Source: Burkholderiales bacterium (lineage in GTDB: Bacteria; Pseudomonadota; Gammaproteobacteria; Burkholderiales; Thiobacteraceae). From it: a DNA stretch of 64,000 nucleotides. The notes under the pieces are model-generated. The model was not told where the DNA came from. It did not search any database and was given only the letters and a program-made list of their open reading frames with translations. Positions 1-8,758 of the stretch are shown piece by piece; position 1 is the stretch's first letter; each line of letters starts with the position of its first letter. Where the stretch lies: the NCBI GenBank assembly GCA_023511995.1, contig JAIMAL010000008.1, positions 40,429-104,428 of the forward strand. The letters are read 5' to 3'. Position numbers and translations under genes: made by a program.

Positions 1-130
1 GGTGGTCATTGATCTCCGCATAGGTGAGGTAGCCGCGCTCCTTGCCCAGGACGATGAGATTCTTCAGACGCAGCCGCCGTTCGTCGGCCTCGTTGGGCCG
101 GGTGTCCTGCTTGTCGTATTCGCTAGCCAT
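1..130 (-). CDS. rpoD: RNA polymerase sigma factor RpoD, N-terminal 43 residues (runs off the window)
   Basis: Only the first 43 codons are present, reading leftward from an ATG at 128-130. The peptide begins MASEYDKQDT and contains LKNLIVLGKERGYLTYAEIN, the hallmark of region 1.1 of the housekeeping sigma factor (sigma-70). Position directly downstream of dnaG on the same strand is the classical dnaG-rpoD arrangement of the macromolecular synthesis operon. The main body of the protein (regions 1.2 to 4) lies outside the window. Confidence 0.9.
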   Translation of the reverse strand, partial: MASEYDKQDTRPNEADERRLRLKNLIVLGKERGYLTYAEINDH

Positions 131-202
131 AGTGATGCCCGAGTCCAGGTTGGTTTTGGATTGCGCCAAAAAAACTGCGTATTTTAACCAGTTTTCGGCT
201 TT

Positions 203-223
203 CCGCCTACAGCCTTTAGGCGG
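203..223 (-). other. Stem-loop at the dnaG/rpoD junction
   Basis: CCGCCTA (203-209) pairs with TAGGCGG (217-223), a 7-bp stem that overlaps the dnaG stop codon. There is no T-run, so it is not a convincing terminator. In enteric bacteria the dnaG-rpoD spacer carries an RNA processing signal; a similar role here is only a guess. Confidence 0.3.
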
Positions 224-1952
224 GGCGCCTCGCGGCAAGTTCCCGCCGCAGAAGCTCTTTTTGCTCCGGGGTGAGTCCCTGGGCACGTTCCAGCGCCAGC
301 AGCCGCTCGATGCGCCGCCGCCGCACCGCCTCGTTGACCCGCGCCAGGGCGTCGGCGAATTCCCGTTCCAGATCGAAACCCTCGTCAAGGAGCAGGGCTT
401 CCGCCGCCACCGCTTCCAAAAGCGGCCTCCATTCCGAATCGCGGAAGGCCTCCAGGAGCTGGGCGCCGGTTTCCACATGGGGATGGTCCGCCAGATATGC
501 AAGCACGGCCTCCACCAGCCTGCCCTCGGCATCGTCGGCGGCCTCCGCCTCCCACGTCACGCCGCGCGCCAGGCTCGGCCGCGCCAGAATGAGCCGCAGT
601 AGTTGCCGGTTGCGGGAGGGGGCGCGGCGATGGGGGGGCGCGGCTGGCCGGGTGGGCTCCGCCCGGGAGACTGGCGCGGCGGGCAGCAGGGCATCGATTT
701 CGACCGGGTTGAGTCCAGCAAGCTCGGCGAGCCGTTTGCGCAGCAGGGCGGCAAGAAGGGGAGCCCCCACTTTCCCGATCAGGGGCCGGGCCGCCTGCAG
801 AAGGCGCGCGCGGCCTTCCGCGCTGTCAAGGTCATCTCCCGCCGTCAGTTCCCGGAACAGGAATTGGCTCAAGGGCACGGCTTCCTTGAGCAGACCCTCG
901 AAGGCGGCGCGCCCCTGACTGCGGATGAAGGAATCCGGATCCTCGCCTTCCGGCAGCAAAAGGAAGGCGACCCGCGCCCCATCGGAAAGCGCCGGCAGGC
1001 TGTTTTCCAGGGCCCGCCAGGCGGCACGCCGTCCCGCCGCATCGCCATCGAAGCAAAAGACGATGTGGTCGGCAAGGCGCAGCAGACGTTCCACGTGTTG
1101 GGCGGTGGTGGCGGTGCCTAGGGTGGCCACGGCGTATTCCACGCCGTGCTGGGCCAGGGCCACCACGTCCATGTAGCCCTCCACCACCAGCACGCGGCCA
1201 GCCTCGCGGATGGCCCGGCGCGCCTGCGGCAGCCCGTAGAGCTCCCGCCCCTTCTGGAAGAGCGGCGTTTCCGGCGAATTGAGATATTTCGGTTCCCCCG
1301 CGCCCAGCACCCGCCCACCGAAGCCGATGACATTGCCCCGCTGATCGAGGATGGGAAAAATGATGCGGTCGCGGAACCGGTCGTGCCGGTGGCCGTTTTC
1401 CCCTTCCACCACCAGCCCCGCCTCCACCAGGGCGCGCGAGGTGGCGTAGTCGGGGAAAACAGCCTTCAGATTCTGCCAGCCGGGAGGGGCATAGCCGATG
1501 CCGAAGCGGGCGGCGATCTCCCCGGACACGCCCCGCCCCTTGAGATAGGCGATGGCCTCCGGTGCCGCCTTCAGGGCCTGACGGTAATAGTCCAGTGCCT
1601 GGCGCAGCACGGCCGCCAACGCCGTATGTCCCCCCTCCTGCTGCCGCGACGCCTGCCCGCGTGCCTCCGGCACCGCCAGCCCCAGCCGGCCGGCCAGCAA
1701 TTTGACCGCCTCGACGAAACCGATGCCCTCGTATTCCATGACGAAGCCGATGGCGGTGCCATGGGCGCCACAGCCGAAGCAGTGATAGAACTGCTTGCTG
1801 GGGCTTACGGTGAAGGAGGGGGTCTTTTCCTGGTGGAAAGGGCAGCAGGCGGTGTAGTTGGCGCCGGCCTTTTTCAGCGGCACATAGCGCCCCACCACCT
1901 CGACGATGTCCAGGCGAAGGAGGAGCTCATCGATGAAGGACTGGGGAATCAT
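216..1952 (-). CDS. dnaG: DNA primase DnaG
   Basis: DnaG synthesises the short RNA primers for lagging-strand replication and works with the replicative helicase DnaB. The 578-residue product has the N-terminal CHC2 zinc finger (Cys37, His40, Cys58, Cys61), a TOPRIM catalytic core with EGYMDVVAL and the acidic DGDAAGRR motif, and a C-terminal helicase-binding region. An upstream in-frame ATG exists at 2037-2039, but the conserved start MIPQSFIDELLLRLDIVEVV fits the ATG at 1950-1952, which has a GAGGG ribosome site in front. It lies 76 bp after yqeY and before rpoD, as in the usual operon. Confidence 0.95.
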   Translation of the reverse strand: MIPQSFIDELLLRLDIVEVVGRYVPLKKAGANYTACCPFHQEKTPSFTVSPSKQFYHCFGCGAHGTAIGFVMEYEGIGFVEAVKLLAGRLGLAVPEARGQASRQQEGGHTALAAVLRQALDYYRQALKAAPEAIAYLKGRGVSGEIAARFGIGYAPPGWQNLKAVFPDYATSRALVEAGLVVEGENGHRHDRFRDRIIFPILDQRGNVIGFGGRVLGAGEPKYLNSPETPLFQKGRELYGLPQARRAIREAGRVLVVEGYMDVVALAQHGVEYAVATLGTATTAQHVERLLRLADHIVFCFDGDAAGRRAAWRALENSLPALSDGARVAFLLLPEGEDPDSFIRSQGRAAFEGLLKEAVPLSQFLFRELTAGDDLDSAEGRARLLQAARPLIGKVGAPLLAALLRKRLAELAGLNPVEIDALLPAAPVSRAEPTRPAAPPHRRAPSRNRQLLRLILARPSLARGVTWEAEAADDAEGRLVEAVLAYLADHPHVETGAQLLEAFRDSEWRPLLEAVAAEALLLDEGFDLEREFADALARVNEAVRRRRIERLLALERAQGLTPEQKELLRRELAARRPA

Positions 1953-2028
1953 CCTTCCCTCATCACGCGCAGCGTGTTCGCCTACGCAAAGGCAGGAGTG
2001 AAGGGCGAGGACGGAGGCGTCATGATCG

Positions 2029-2475
2029 TCAGCGGGCAAGCCGCGCCTTGACCAGGGCGGAGACCTTGCCCATGTCGGCGCGCCCCGCCAGCTTCTGCCG
2101 CAAGGCGTTCATCACCCGCCCCATGTCCGCAGGGGTGCTCGCCCCCGTCTCCGCGAGGGTGGCCTCGATGAGGTTTTGCACTTCCTGTTCGGAAAGGGGC
2201 TCGGGGAGGTAGGTCTTCAGCACCTCGATCTCGAATTTTTCCGCGTCGGCGAGGTCCTGGCGGCCACCTTTCTCGTACTGGGCCACGGACTCCTGCCGCT
2301 GCTTGATCATCTTTTCGATGACGGAAAGGACCTGGGCGTCGTCGAGCACGATGCGCTCGTCCACCTCCCGCTGTTTGATCGCCGCCAGAAGCAGCCGCAG
2401 GCAGGACAGCCGCTGGGCATCCTTGGCGCGCATGGCCTGTTTCATGTCCTCGGTGATGCGGTCTTTGAGCGTCAT
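2029..2475 (-). CDS. yqeY: GatB/YqeY domain protein
   Basis: A 148-residue protein of the YqeY family, which shares the C-terminal domain of the GatB subunit of the tRNA amidotransferase. The function is not firmly known; a role in tRNA-dependent amidotransfer is suspected from homology. It begins MTLKDRITEDMKQAM and has the family block LKTYLPEPLSEQE near the middle. The ATG at 2473-2475 is preferred over an upstream in-frame codon because family members begin at this point. YqeY commonly sits between rpsU and dnaG; here rpsU has been moved 2.4 kb away by two inserted genes. Confidence 0.92.
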   Translation of the reverse strand: MTLKDRITEDMKQAMRAKDAQRLSCLRLLLAAIKQREVDERIVLDDAQVLSVIEKMIKQRQESVAQYEKGGRQDLADAEKFEIEVLKTYLPEPLSEQEVQNLIEATLAETGASTPADMGRVMNALRQKLAGRADMGKVSALVKARLAR

Positions 2476-2619
2476 GGTGTCTTCCCCCACCGGCAAGGTT
2501 GAGCGGGCCGGCCTCCTGCAATGTTAGCACCCACCCCCCTCGCCGATGAAATCGCCCTCAAGGATGGGAAAGCGGCGCCGTTGTTGAAGAGGTTACCCCG
2601 CCCGGGCCTTGAAACTGGT

Positions 2620-3924
2620 ATGAAAGTCCCTGCTGGTCTGCGCTTCAAACTGGTGGCCATCACCCTGGTGGGTGTGGTCACGGCTTTCGTCGTCGTGGGC
2701 AGCCTGCGCGTGCAGGCGGAGCGGCAACGCCTGATGAACGAGCTGGCCCGCTCCGGGCAGGAACGCGCGGCCCTGCTGGCGGAAGCCGTGGCCAATCTGG
2801 TGGTGGGCTACGACTATTCCAACATGGAGTCCCTGGCCGATCGCCTGGTGCGCCAGGAGGATGTGCTCGCCGTCACCATCCGCGACCGCACGGGTAAGGT
2901 CATGGTGACGCGCACAGCACCCCACCTGCCCGGCACAGCGAGTCTCGCCTTCCGGCTGCCTGTCCTCTTCACCGGCAAACCGGTGGGCGAAGTGGAGCTC
3001 CTCCTCTCCCTGGCCCGGCTGGAGGGGCAAATCGCGGCCGTGTATCGAAATGTTCTCCTCGAGCAGGCCTTTTTCAGCCTGTTGCTGGCCCTGCTCATCC
3101 ATTTTGCCGTCTCCCGCCTCATCGTGAGGCCGGTGGTGGACTTAAGCCGCCACATGCAAAGCCTTGAGGAACAGGGAGACACCGCCGCGCCCCTGCCGGA
3201 GGTGCGCAGCAGGGACGAAATCGGCGAGCTCGCCCGGGTCTTCGGCGCCCTCCAGGCAAGGGTGGCGGAAACCCAGCAGCGCCTGCGGGAAAAAATCGAC
3301 CTCGCTGGCACGGCCCTGATGCAGACCAACGAGGCACTCCAGGCGCGCACCCAGGAGCTGGAAGCCCGCACCCGGGAGCTGGAGAAGGCGCTGGCGCTGG
3401 TGGAAAAACTGGCGGTGACCGACAGCCTCACCGAGCTGCGCAACCGCCGCTATTTCGACGACCACCTGGCGGCGGCCTTTGCCCGCGCCCAGCGCTTCGG
3501 CGAGCCGCTATGCCTGCTTTTGGCGGACGTGGACCGCTTCAAGGAGATCAACGACACCTTCGGCCATGCCGCGGGGGATGTGGTGCTGCAGGCCCTGGCC
3601 GCCGCCTTCCGCGCCCGCATGCGCAGCACCGATGTGGTGGCGCGCCTGGGGGGCGACGAGTTCGCCTTTCTTCTGCATCACACCACCGCCGGGGAAGCCC
3701 GCGTGGTGGCCGAAGAGCTGCTTGCCCTGGCCGGAAATCTGAACCTGAGCTTCGAGGGCAAACCCCTTGCCGTGAGCCTTTCCATCGGCGTGGCCTGTAC
3801 CGACAGACTCACCCACAGTGTGGAGGCCCTCTACGGTGCCGCCGACGAAGCCCTCTACGAGGCCAAGCGGCGCGGCCGGGGCCAGGCGGTGTGTTACCCC
3901 TTTGCAAGCCATCTCAATGCATGA
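2620..3924 (+). CDS. Membrane diguanylate cyclase with HAMP linker
   Basis: Predicted enzyme making cyclic di-GMP from two GTP at the inner membrane. The 434-residue chain has a first membrane helix (about residues 10-30), a periplasmic sensor stretch, a second helix (about 152-172), a HAMP-type linker beginning IVRPVVDLSRH, a coiled coil rich in QART/EART repeats, and a GGDEF domain. The active-site GGDEF is intact at residues 344-348 and an inhibitory RxxD site (RSTD, 335-338) lies five residues before it, so product feedback is expected. An ATG at 2521 is possible, but the hydrophobic start fits 2620 better. Its stop overlaps the first possible ATG of the following PhnD-type gene, so the two are very likely cotranscribed. 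Confidence 0.88.
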   Translation: MKVPAGLRFKLVAITLVGVVTAFVVVGSLRVQAERQRLMNELARSGQERAALLAEAVANLVVGYDYSNMESLADRLVRQEDVLAVTIRDRTGKVMVTRTAPHLPGTASLAFRLPVLFTGKPVGEVELLLSLARLEGQIAAVYRNVLLEQAFFSLLLALLIHFAVSRLIVRPVVDLSRHMQSLEEQGDTAAPLPEVRSRDEIGELARVFGALQARVAETQQRLREKIDLAGTALMQTNEALQARTQELEARTRELEKALALVEKLAVTDSLTELRNRRYFDDHLAAAFARAQRFGEPLCLLLADVDRFKEINDTFGHAAGDVVLQALAAAFRARMRSTDVVARLGGDEFAFLLHHTTAGEARVVAEELLALAGNLNLSFEGKPLAVSLSIGVACTDRLTHSVEALYGAADEALYEAKRRGRGQAVCYPFASHLNA

Positions 3925-3935
3925 AGGAGTCGATG

Positions 3936-4751
3936 ATGTTGGTTTGGCGCAGTGTGCTCTCCGTCCTCCTCCTCTGGGCCGCCACCGCCCAGGGGCAGAC
4001 CCTCTTCCTCGGGTCCGTCGCCATGGATGTGCCCGCCGAAATGGTGCGAAGGCTCACCCCCCTCACCGAATACCTGAGCCGCAAGACCGGGCTCGACGTC
4101 CAGTTCCGCGCCTCGCCCAACCTGGGCTCGGCGGTGAATGACCTGGGAGGCAACGTGACCCAGATCGCCTATCTCACCCCCGTGGCCTATCTGGAGGCGC
4201 GGGAAAAATACGGCGTGGAACCCTTGGTGAGCCCCCTGACCCACGGCCAATCCACCTTCACCCTGGTCATCGCCGTGCGCGCCGACAGCCCGTACCAGAA
4301 GGTGACGGACCTGCGGGGCCGGCGCTTCGCCTTCGGCGACCCCAAGGCGTTGCTGCAGCCGGCGGTGGTGGTGGGCAGCGGCATCCGTCTGGAGGAGTTC
4401 GCCGCCTACGATTACCTCAAGCATTACGACAACATCGCCAAGGCGGTGCTCAACCGGGATTTCGATGCCGGCATTCTCAAGGACACGGTTTTCGAGGAAT
4501 TCGAGGCGCGGGGGCTGCGACGCCTTTATACCTCGCCGCCCCTGCCGGGCTACGTGTTTGCGGTGAACTCCACCGTGCCCGCCGCCACCGTGGCCAAGCT
4601 GAAGGCGGCTTTTCTCGAGCTCAAGGCGACGGATCCCGCCCACAAGGCCATCCTGCGGGAACTGGACGCGGGCTATGACGGCTTCGTCACCGTGACGGAC
4701 CGGGACTACGAGGTCATCCGCCGGCTGATCGCCCCCTTCCGCAAGCCCTGA
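3936..4751 (+). CDS. PhnD/SsuA-type periplasmic substrate-binding protein, orphan
   Basis: A 271-residue exported protein of the phosphate/phosphite/phosphonate binding-protein family. It opens with a signal peptide ending near ATAQG, followed by the two-lobed fold (motifs LTEYLSRKTGLDVQFR and QIAYLTPVAYLEA). ATGs occur at 3921, 3933 and 3936; an AAGGAG site at 3924-3929 spaces best with 3936. The 3921 ATG overlaps the TGA of the preceding diguanylate cyclase. No ABC permease or ATPase gene is nearby, so it more likely feeds a ligand signal to the membrane GGDEF protein than serves transport; that role is inferred. Confidence 0.85.
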   Translation: MLVWRSVLSVLLLWAATAQGQTLFLGSVAMDVPAEMVRRLTPLTEYLSRKTGLDVQFRASPNLGSAVNDLGGNVTQIAYLTPVAYLEAREKYGVEPLVSPLTHGQSTFTLVIAVRADSPYQKVTDLRGRRFAFGDPKALLQPAVVVGSGIRLEEFAAYDYLKHYDNIAKAVLNRDFDAGILKDTVFEEFEARGLRRLYTSPPLPGYVFAVNSTVPAATVAKLKAAFLELKATDPAHKAILRELDAGYDGFVTVTDRDYEVIRRLIAPFRKP

Positions 4752-4774
4752 AGGGGGAAGGCGGGCATAAGCGG

Positions 4775-4791
4775 CCGGCGGGCGCCGCCGG
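4775..4791. other. GC-rich stem-loop between convergent genes
   Basis: CCGGCGG (4775-4781) and CCGCCGG (4785-4791) form a 7-bp stem with a 3-nt loop in the 123-bp gap between the PhnD-type gene and rpsU, which face each other. A terminator for either gene is possible, but no T-run follows on either strand. Confidence 0.3.
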
Positions 4792-4874
4792 CGCAGAGGA
4801 CAAGAGGTTGAGGGGCCGCCGGCCATGGGGGCGGAGACGGGCCCATCGCAGCCCCCGCCGGCTGGAAAAGGGGT

Positions 4875-5087
4875 TCAGTACAGCTTGGGCGGCAGCATCT
4901 GGCTGCGCAGCCGCTTGTGGTGGCGCTTGATCGCCGCCGCGAGCTTGCGCTTGCGCTCGGCGGTGGGCTTTTCGTAGTACTCCCGGGCCCGCAGCTCGGT
5001 GAGCAGGCCGCTTTTTTCGATGGTGCGCTTGAAGCGGCGCAAAGCCACATCAAAGGGCTCGTTTTCCTTCACGCGTACGACAGGCAT
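4875..5087 (-). CDS. rpsU: 30S ribosomal protein bS21
   Basis: The 70-residue small-subunit protein bS21, needed for initiation with many mRNAs. It starts [20 protein letters not shown] and ends in the basic tail of the family. The ATG at 5085-5087 follows a strong GAGGGGG ribosome site. Its promoter is visible at 5120-5148. It would normally be the first gene of rpsU-yqeY-dnaG-rpoD; here a GGDEF-PhnD pair on the other strand separates it from yqeY, so yqeY-dnaG-rpoD probably needs its own promoter. Confidence 0.95.
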   Translation of the reverse strand: MPVVRVKENEPFDVALRRFKRTIEKSGLLTELRAREYYEKPTAERKRKLAAAIKRHHKRLRSQMLPPKLY

Positions 5088-5119
5088 CAAACCCCCTCGG
5101 TCAAATACGAAAAAGTGCA

Positions 5120-5148
5120 ATCTTAACGGGAAAAAGCCCGCCGAACAA
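5120..5148 (-). promoter_or_regulatory. Sigma-70 promoter of rpsU
   Basis: Reading leftward, a -35 box TTGTTC (5143-5148) is followed after exactly 17 bp by a -10 box TAAGAT (5120-5125), about 33 bp before the rpsU start codon. Both boxes are close to consensus. Confidence 0.65.
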
Positions 5149-5172
5149 GGCTTGCCGCGGTACAATCCCCCC

Positions 5173-6210
5173 ATGCGGGTGCTGGGGATCGAAACCTCCT
5201 GTGATGAGACAGGTGTTGCCCTTTACGACACGGAACGGGGGTTGGTCGCCCACGCCCTGCATTCCCAGGTGCGCATGCACGAGGAATACGGCGGGGTGGT
5301 GCCCGAGCTCGCTTCCCGCGACCACATCCGCCGCATCCTGCCCCTCATCCGCCAGGTCCTGGCGGAGGGCGGGCTTTCCGTGGGGGATGTGGATGCCATT
5401 GCCTACACCGAGGGGCCGGGTCTGGCGGGCGCCCTCTTGGTGGGCGCGGCGGTGGCCTGCGGGTTGGGCTTCGCCCTCGGGCGGCCGGTGATTGGCATCC
5501 ATCATCTGGAAGGCCACCTCCTTGCCCCCCTGCTGGAGGCCGAGCCGCCGGCCTTCCCCTTCGTCGCCCTGCTGGTTTCGGGCGGTCACACCCAGCTCAT
5601 GGCCGTGGAAGGAGTGGGCCGCTACCGCCTGCTGGGGGAGACCCTGGACGACGCCGCGGGCGAAGCCTTCGACAAGACGGCAAAACTTCTGGGTCTGGGC
5701 TATCCCGGTGGGCCAGCGCTGGCACGCCTGGCCGCCCAGGGCCGGCCGGGGCGCGTCCGCCTGCCGCGCCCGATGCTTAACAGCGGCGATCTCGATTTCA
5801 GCTTCAGCGGCCTGAAAACGGCCGTGCTTAAGTTCGCGCGGGAGCATGTCCTCGACGCGGAAATGCGCGCCGATCTGGCGGCAGAGGTGCAGGAGGCCAT
5901 CACCGAGGTGCTCACCGCGAAGGCCATGGCGGCGCTGGAAGCAACGGGGCTTTCCCGCCTGGTGGTGGCGGGCGGCGTGGGGGCCAACGCCCGCCTGCGG
6001 GAGCGGCTGGCCGAGGCTGCCGCCGGCAGGAGCGTGCGGGTTTTCTATCCGAAGCTGGAATTCTGCACCGACAACGGAGCCATGATCGCCTTCGCCGGCG
6101 CCATGCGCCTTGCCGAGGGGCGCCGCCAGTATGGCTTCGGCGTCCGCCCCCGCTGGGAGCTGGCGAGCCTGCGCCCGCCCTCAGGGTCGCCCGTGCAGCC
6201 GCTCGACTAA
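5173..6210 (+). CDS. tsaD: tRNA N6-adenosine threonylcarbamoyltransferase TsaD
   Basis: Catalytic subunit that transfers threonylcarbamoyl to A37 of tRNAs reading ANN codons, working with TsaB, TsaE and TsaC. The 345-residue protein starts [17 protein letters not shown], has the metal-binding HHLEGH motif, the ASKHA-fold signatures LVSGGHTQL and [14 protein letters not shown], and [10 protein letters not shown] near the end. The ATG at 5173 is the family start. A TACAAT box lies only 6 bp before the ATG without a clear -35, so a very short leader is possible. It is divergent from rpsU, a common neighbour. Confidence 0.95.
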   Translation: MRVLGIETSCDETGVALYDTERGLVAHALHSQVRMHEEYGGVVPELASRDHIRRILPLIRQVLAEGGLSVGDVDAIAYTEGPGLAGALLVGAAVACGLGFALGRPVIGIHHLEGHLLAPLLEAEPPAFPFVALLVSGGHTQLMAVEGVGRYRLLGETLDDAAGEAFDKTAKLLGLGYPGGPALARLAAQGRPGRVRLPRPMLNSGDLDFSFSGLKTAVLKFAREHVLDAEMRADLAAEVQEAITEVLTAKAMAALEATGLSRLVVAGGVGANARLRERLAEAAAGRSVRVFYPKLEFCTDNGAMIAFAGAMRLAEGRRQYGFGVRPRWELASLRPPSGSPVQPLD

Positions 6211-6975
6211 ATCCATCAGCCAGCCGCTGCCGGTGAAACGGGCGAGCTCTTCCGGATAAAAGAGGATGGCGTAAAGAACCGCCAGCACCGCGAGCAGCAG
6301 GAGGTGGCCGAAGAGGTTTTCCGGCTTGAGCACCCCCCAGTAGCGCATGGTGAGGAAGACGAGGTCTTTCTCGTGTTCCGCCATCTTGCGGTAGCGGCGC
6401 AGCCACGCCACCACTAGATAAACGCCGTAGCCCCCCGCCAGCGCCACGAACACGGCGCGGAAAACGCCGAACAGGTCCATGCCGCCACCGAGCACCCGGT
6501 GATAGACCAGGGAAACCCAGCCCATGAGAAAGGCGGCGGCCACCGCGATCAGCACGTTGGCGATCAGCCGCCGGCGCTCCCGCGCGATATCCCGCTGGCG
6601 GGCGACAAAGAAGCCGTCGATCTCCCGCTTGAAGTATTCGACCTTTTCCTGCACCAGGCTGGCGATTTCCGCCTTGGCCGCAGCGATGCGCGCATCCAGG
6701 GTCTCCCCGAGCCGGTCGGCGGCGTAGTCCACCAGCTCCTTCACGTCCGCCTTGGTGAACTGCCGCTGGGCGTGGAGCTCCTCGGAAATCCGCGTGAGCT
6801 TGTCGTCCACCTCGCGGCTTGCATCCATGACGATCTCGCGCATTTCCCGCGCCGCCATGACGATGCCGTCACGGACAGTGGCATCCAGCCGCTCGCCGGC
6901 CCGGTCGATGGCATGCTCCGCCACCTTCTCCAGGCTGCTCCTGGCGTAATCCATCTCCTTTTCGAACCAGGCCAT
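6181..6975 (-). CDS. Coiled-coil inner-membrane protein of unknown function
   Basis: I do not recognise the family. The 264-residue product begins with about 125 residues of charged, helical, heptad-like sequence ([18 protein letters not shown] and so on), followed by three predicted membrane segments (around 140-162, 175-197 and 225-243) and a short amphipathic tail. The stop lies inside the end of tsaD, giving a 30-bp tail-to-tail overlap. The start is ATG 6973-6975 or GTG 6979-6981; both directly follow the plsY stop, so it is probably cotranscribed with plsY and may have an envelope role. Confidence 0.7.
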   Translation of the reverse strand: MAWFEKEMDYARSSLEKVAEHAIDRAGERLDATVRDGIVMAAREMREIVMDASREVDDKLTRISEELHAQRQFTKADVKELVDYAADRLGETLDARIAAAKAEIASLVQEKVEYFKREIDGFFVARQRDIARERRRLIANVLIAVAAAFLMGWVSLVYHRVLGGGMDLFGVFRAVFVALAGGYGVYLVVAWLRRYRKMAEHEKDLVFLTMRYWGVLKPENLFGHLLLLAVLAVLYAILFYPEELARFTGSGWLMDLVERLHGRP

Positions 6976-6981
6976 GGCCAC

Positions 6982-7608
6982 TCACTCGGGGGGCATGTCC
7001 TGGGGCCGGGGGCGGGGCCCGGCAAAACCGGCCTCTTCACCCCGCAGCAGACGGCGGATGTTGGTCCGGTGGCGCCAGACGAGGAGCGCGGCGAGGAGGA
7101 TCACCAGCCCCGTATAGAGCCCCGGCAGCATGAGGGCGGCAAAAATGGGTGCCAGGGCCGCCGCCACCAGCGCCGAGAGGGAGGAGACGCGGAACATGGC
7201 GAAGGTGAGCAGCCAGGCGGCGGCCGCTGCCGCCGCCACCCACACGCTCAGGGCGAGGAGGATGCCGAAGGCGGTGGCCACCCCCTTGCCGCCGCGGAAG
7301 CCGAAAAACACCGGAAACAGATGCCCGAGGAAAACGGCAATCCCCGCTCCGGCCACGGCAGGTTCCGGAATCTGCCAAAGGGGGCCGAAATGGAGGGCCG
7401 CGGCCATCACCAGCCAGCCCTTCGCCGCATCGCCCACAAGGGTGAGCGCCGCCGCTGCCTTGCGGCCACTGCGCAGCACATTGGTGGCGCCGGGGTTGCC
7501 CGAACCATAGGAACGGGGATCGGGTAGGCCGAAGATCCGGCTCACGATCACGGCAAAGGAGAGCGAGCCCACCAGGTAGGCGCAGACGAGAAGTGCTATC
7601 GGGGCCAT
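6982..7608 (-). CDS. plsY: Glycerol-3-phosphate acyltransferase PlsY
   Basis: Inner-membrane enzyme that acylates glycerol-3-phosphate from acyl-phosphate (made by PlsX), the first step of phospholipid synthesis. The 208-residue protein has several hydrophobic helices and the three family motifs: YGSGNPGATNVLR, GHLFPVFFGFRGGKGVAT, and WRHRTNIRRLLRGEE. Length and motif order are normal. It is divergent from folB, a frequent pairing in proteobacteria. Confidence 0.95.
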   Translation of the reverse strand: MAPIALLVCAYLVGSLSFAVIVSRIFGLPDPRSYGSGNPGATNVLRSGRKAAAALTLVGDAAKGWLVMAAALHFGPLWQIPEPAVAGAGIAVFLGHLFPVFFGFRGGKGVATAFGILLALSVWVAAAAAAAWLLTFAMFRVSSLSALVAAALAPIFAALMLPGLYTGLVILLAALLVWRHRTNIRRLLRGEEAGFAGPRPRPQDMPPE

Positions 7609-7658
7609 GGCAAAACCAGATAAAATGCGAGACTTTTTGATTTTACGTCAGTTTTTTC

Positions 7659-8015
7659 GTGGACATCATTTTTCTGCGGGATTGGCGCATCGAGCTTTCC
7701 ATCGGCATCTATCCGTGGGAGCGCAGGATGCCGCAAACCATCGAGCTGGAACTGGACATCGGCCTGCCCGGAAGCCGCGCCGGCCAGACCGACCGCATCG
7801 AGGACACGCTGGATTATGGCGCCATTGTGGGCCGCATCGAGGAAAGCCTGAAGGGAAGGCGCTTCGACCTTCTGGAAGCGTTGGCGGAACACATCGCCCA
7901 CATCGTCCGCCATGAATTCGGCGCCCCCTGGGTGCGCGTCACCGTCACCAAGCTTTGCATGCTGCGCAACATCCGCCGCGTCGGCCTCACCATCGAACGG
8001 GGCGAAAGGATCTGA
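7659..8015 (+). CDS. folB: Dihydroneopterin aldolase FolB
   Basis: Converts 7,8-dihydroneopterin to 6-hydroxymethyl-dihydropterin and glycolaldehyde in folate synthesis. The 118-residue protein shows the family features GIYPWERRMPQTIELELD, LDYGAIV, and the LLEALAEHIA helix with the catalytic/structural Glu. It begins with a GTG at 7659. Only 6 bp separate it from the downstream TauE/SafE gene, suggesting cotranscription. Confidence 0.92.
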   Translation: MDIIFLRDWRIELSIGIYPWERRMPQTIELELDIGLPGSRAGQTDRIEDTLDYGAIVGRIEESLKGRRFDLLEALAEHIAHIVRHEFGAPWVRVTVTKLCMLRNIRRVGLTIERGERI

Positions 8016-8021
8016 ACGCCC

Positions 8022-8753
8022 ATGGAGGTCCTCGCCTACGGCTTCGCCGCCGGCGTCATCCTCCTCGCCTATTTCGTGCGGGGCATCTCCGGCTTCGGCT
8101 CCGGCTTGATCGCCGTGCCGCTGCTCGCCCAGGTCTTTCCCCTGATTAAGGTCGTGCCCTTCGTGCTTCTCCTCGATGTCACCGGCTCGGTGATCCTGGG
8201 GCGCGCCAACCGGCGCCTGGTGGCCTGGAAGGAGCTCAAGCCGCTGCTGCCCGGCAGCGCGGTGGGGGTGGGAGTGGGAGCCACCCTGCTCATGAATCTG
8301 GACCGCCAGGCTTTGCTCGCCACCCTGGGCACGGTGGTCATTCTCTTTGCCCTGCGCAATCTCCTCTCCCTGGGGGGCAGTGAGCCCGTCTCCCGCTGGT
8401 GGGCGCTGCCCGCCAGTCTCGTCGGCGGCACGGTGAGCGCCCTGTTCGGCACGGGAGGGCCGCCCTATGTGATCTATCTCAGCCACCGGATACGGGACAA
8501 GTCGGTCTTCCGCGCCACCACCTCGCTCCTCTTCGTCATCGACGGCGGCCTGCGCATCGTAGTTTTCCTCGCCACCGGCATCCTCACCGCCGCCACCTTC
8601 GCCGCCTATGCCGCAGCGCTACCCCTCATGGCCCTCGGCCTGTGGCTGGGCAGCCGTGTCCATGTGGGCATCAGCAATGCACAGATGGTGCGCCTGATCG
8701 GTCTTTTGCTGTTGGGCAGTGGCGCAAGCCTCCTGTGGAAAGCGCTGGCCTGA
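8022..8753 (+). CDS. TauE/SafE family membrane transporter
   Basis: A 243-residue polytopic inner-membrane protein of the TauE/SafE family, members of which export sulfite, sulfoacetate or related anions. It shows the N-terminal GFGSGLIAVPLL repeat and the matching GGTVSALFGTGGPPYVIYL repeat in the second half, which together define the family, with 7 to 8 hydrophobic segments. Substrate cannot be read from sequence. It follows folB by 6 bp and ends 5 bp before the convergent xerD. Confidence 0.88.
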   Translation: MEVLAYGFAAGVILLAYFVRGISGFGSGLIAVPLLAQVFPLIKVVPFVLLLDVTGSVILGRANRRLVAWKELKPLLPGSAVGVGVGATLLMNLDRQALLATLGTVVILFALRNLLSLGGSEPVSRWWALPASLVGGTVSALFGTGGPPYVIYLSHRIRDKSVFRATTSLLFVIDGGLRIVVFLATGILTAATFAAYAAALPLMALGLWLGSRVHVGISNAQMVRLIGLLLLGSGASLLWKALA

Positions 8754-8758
8754 GGCCT

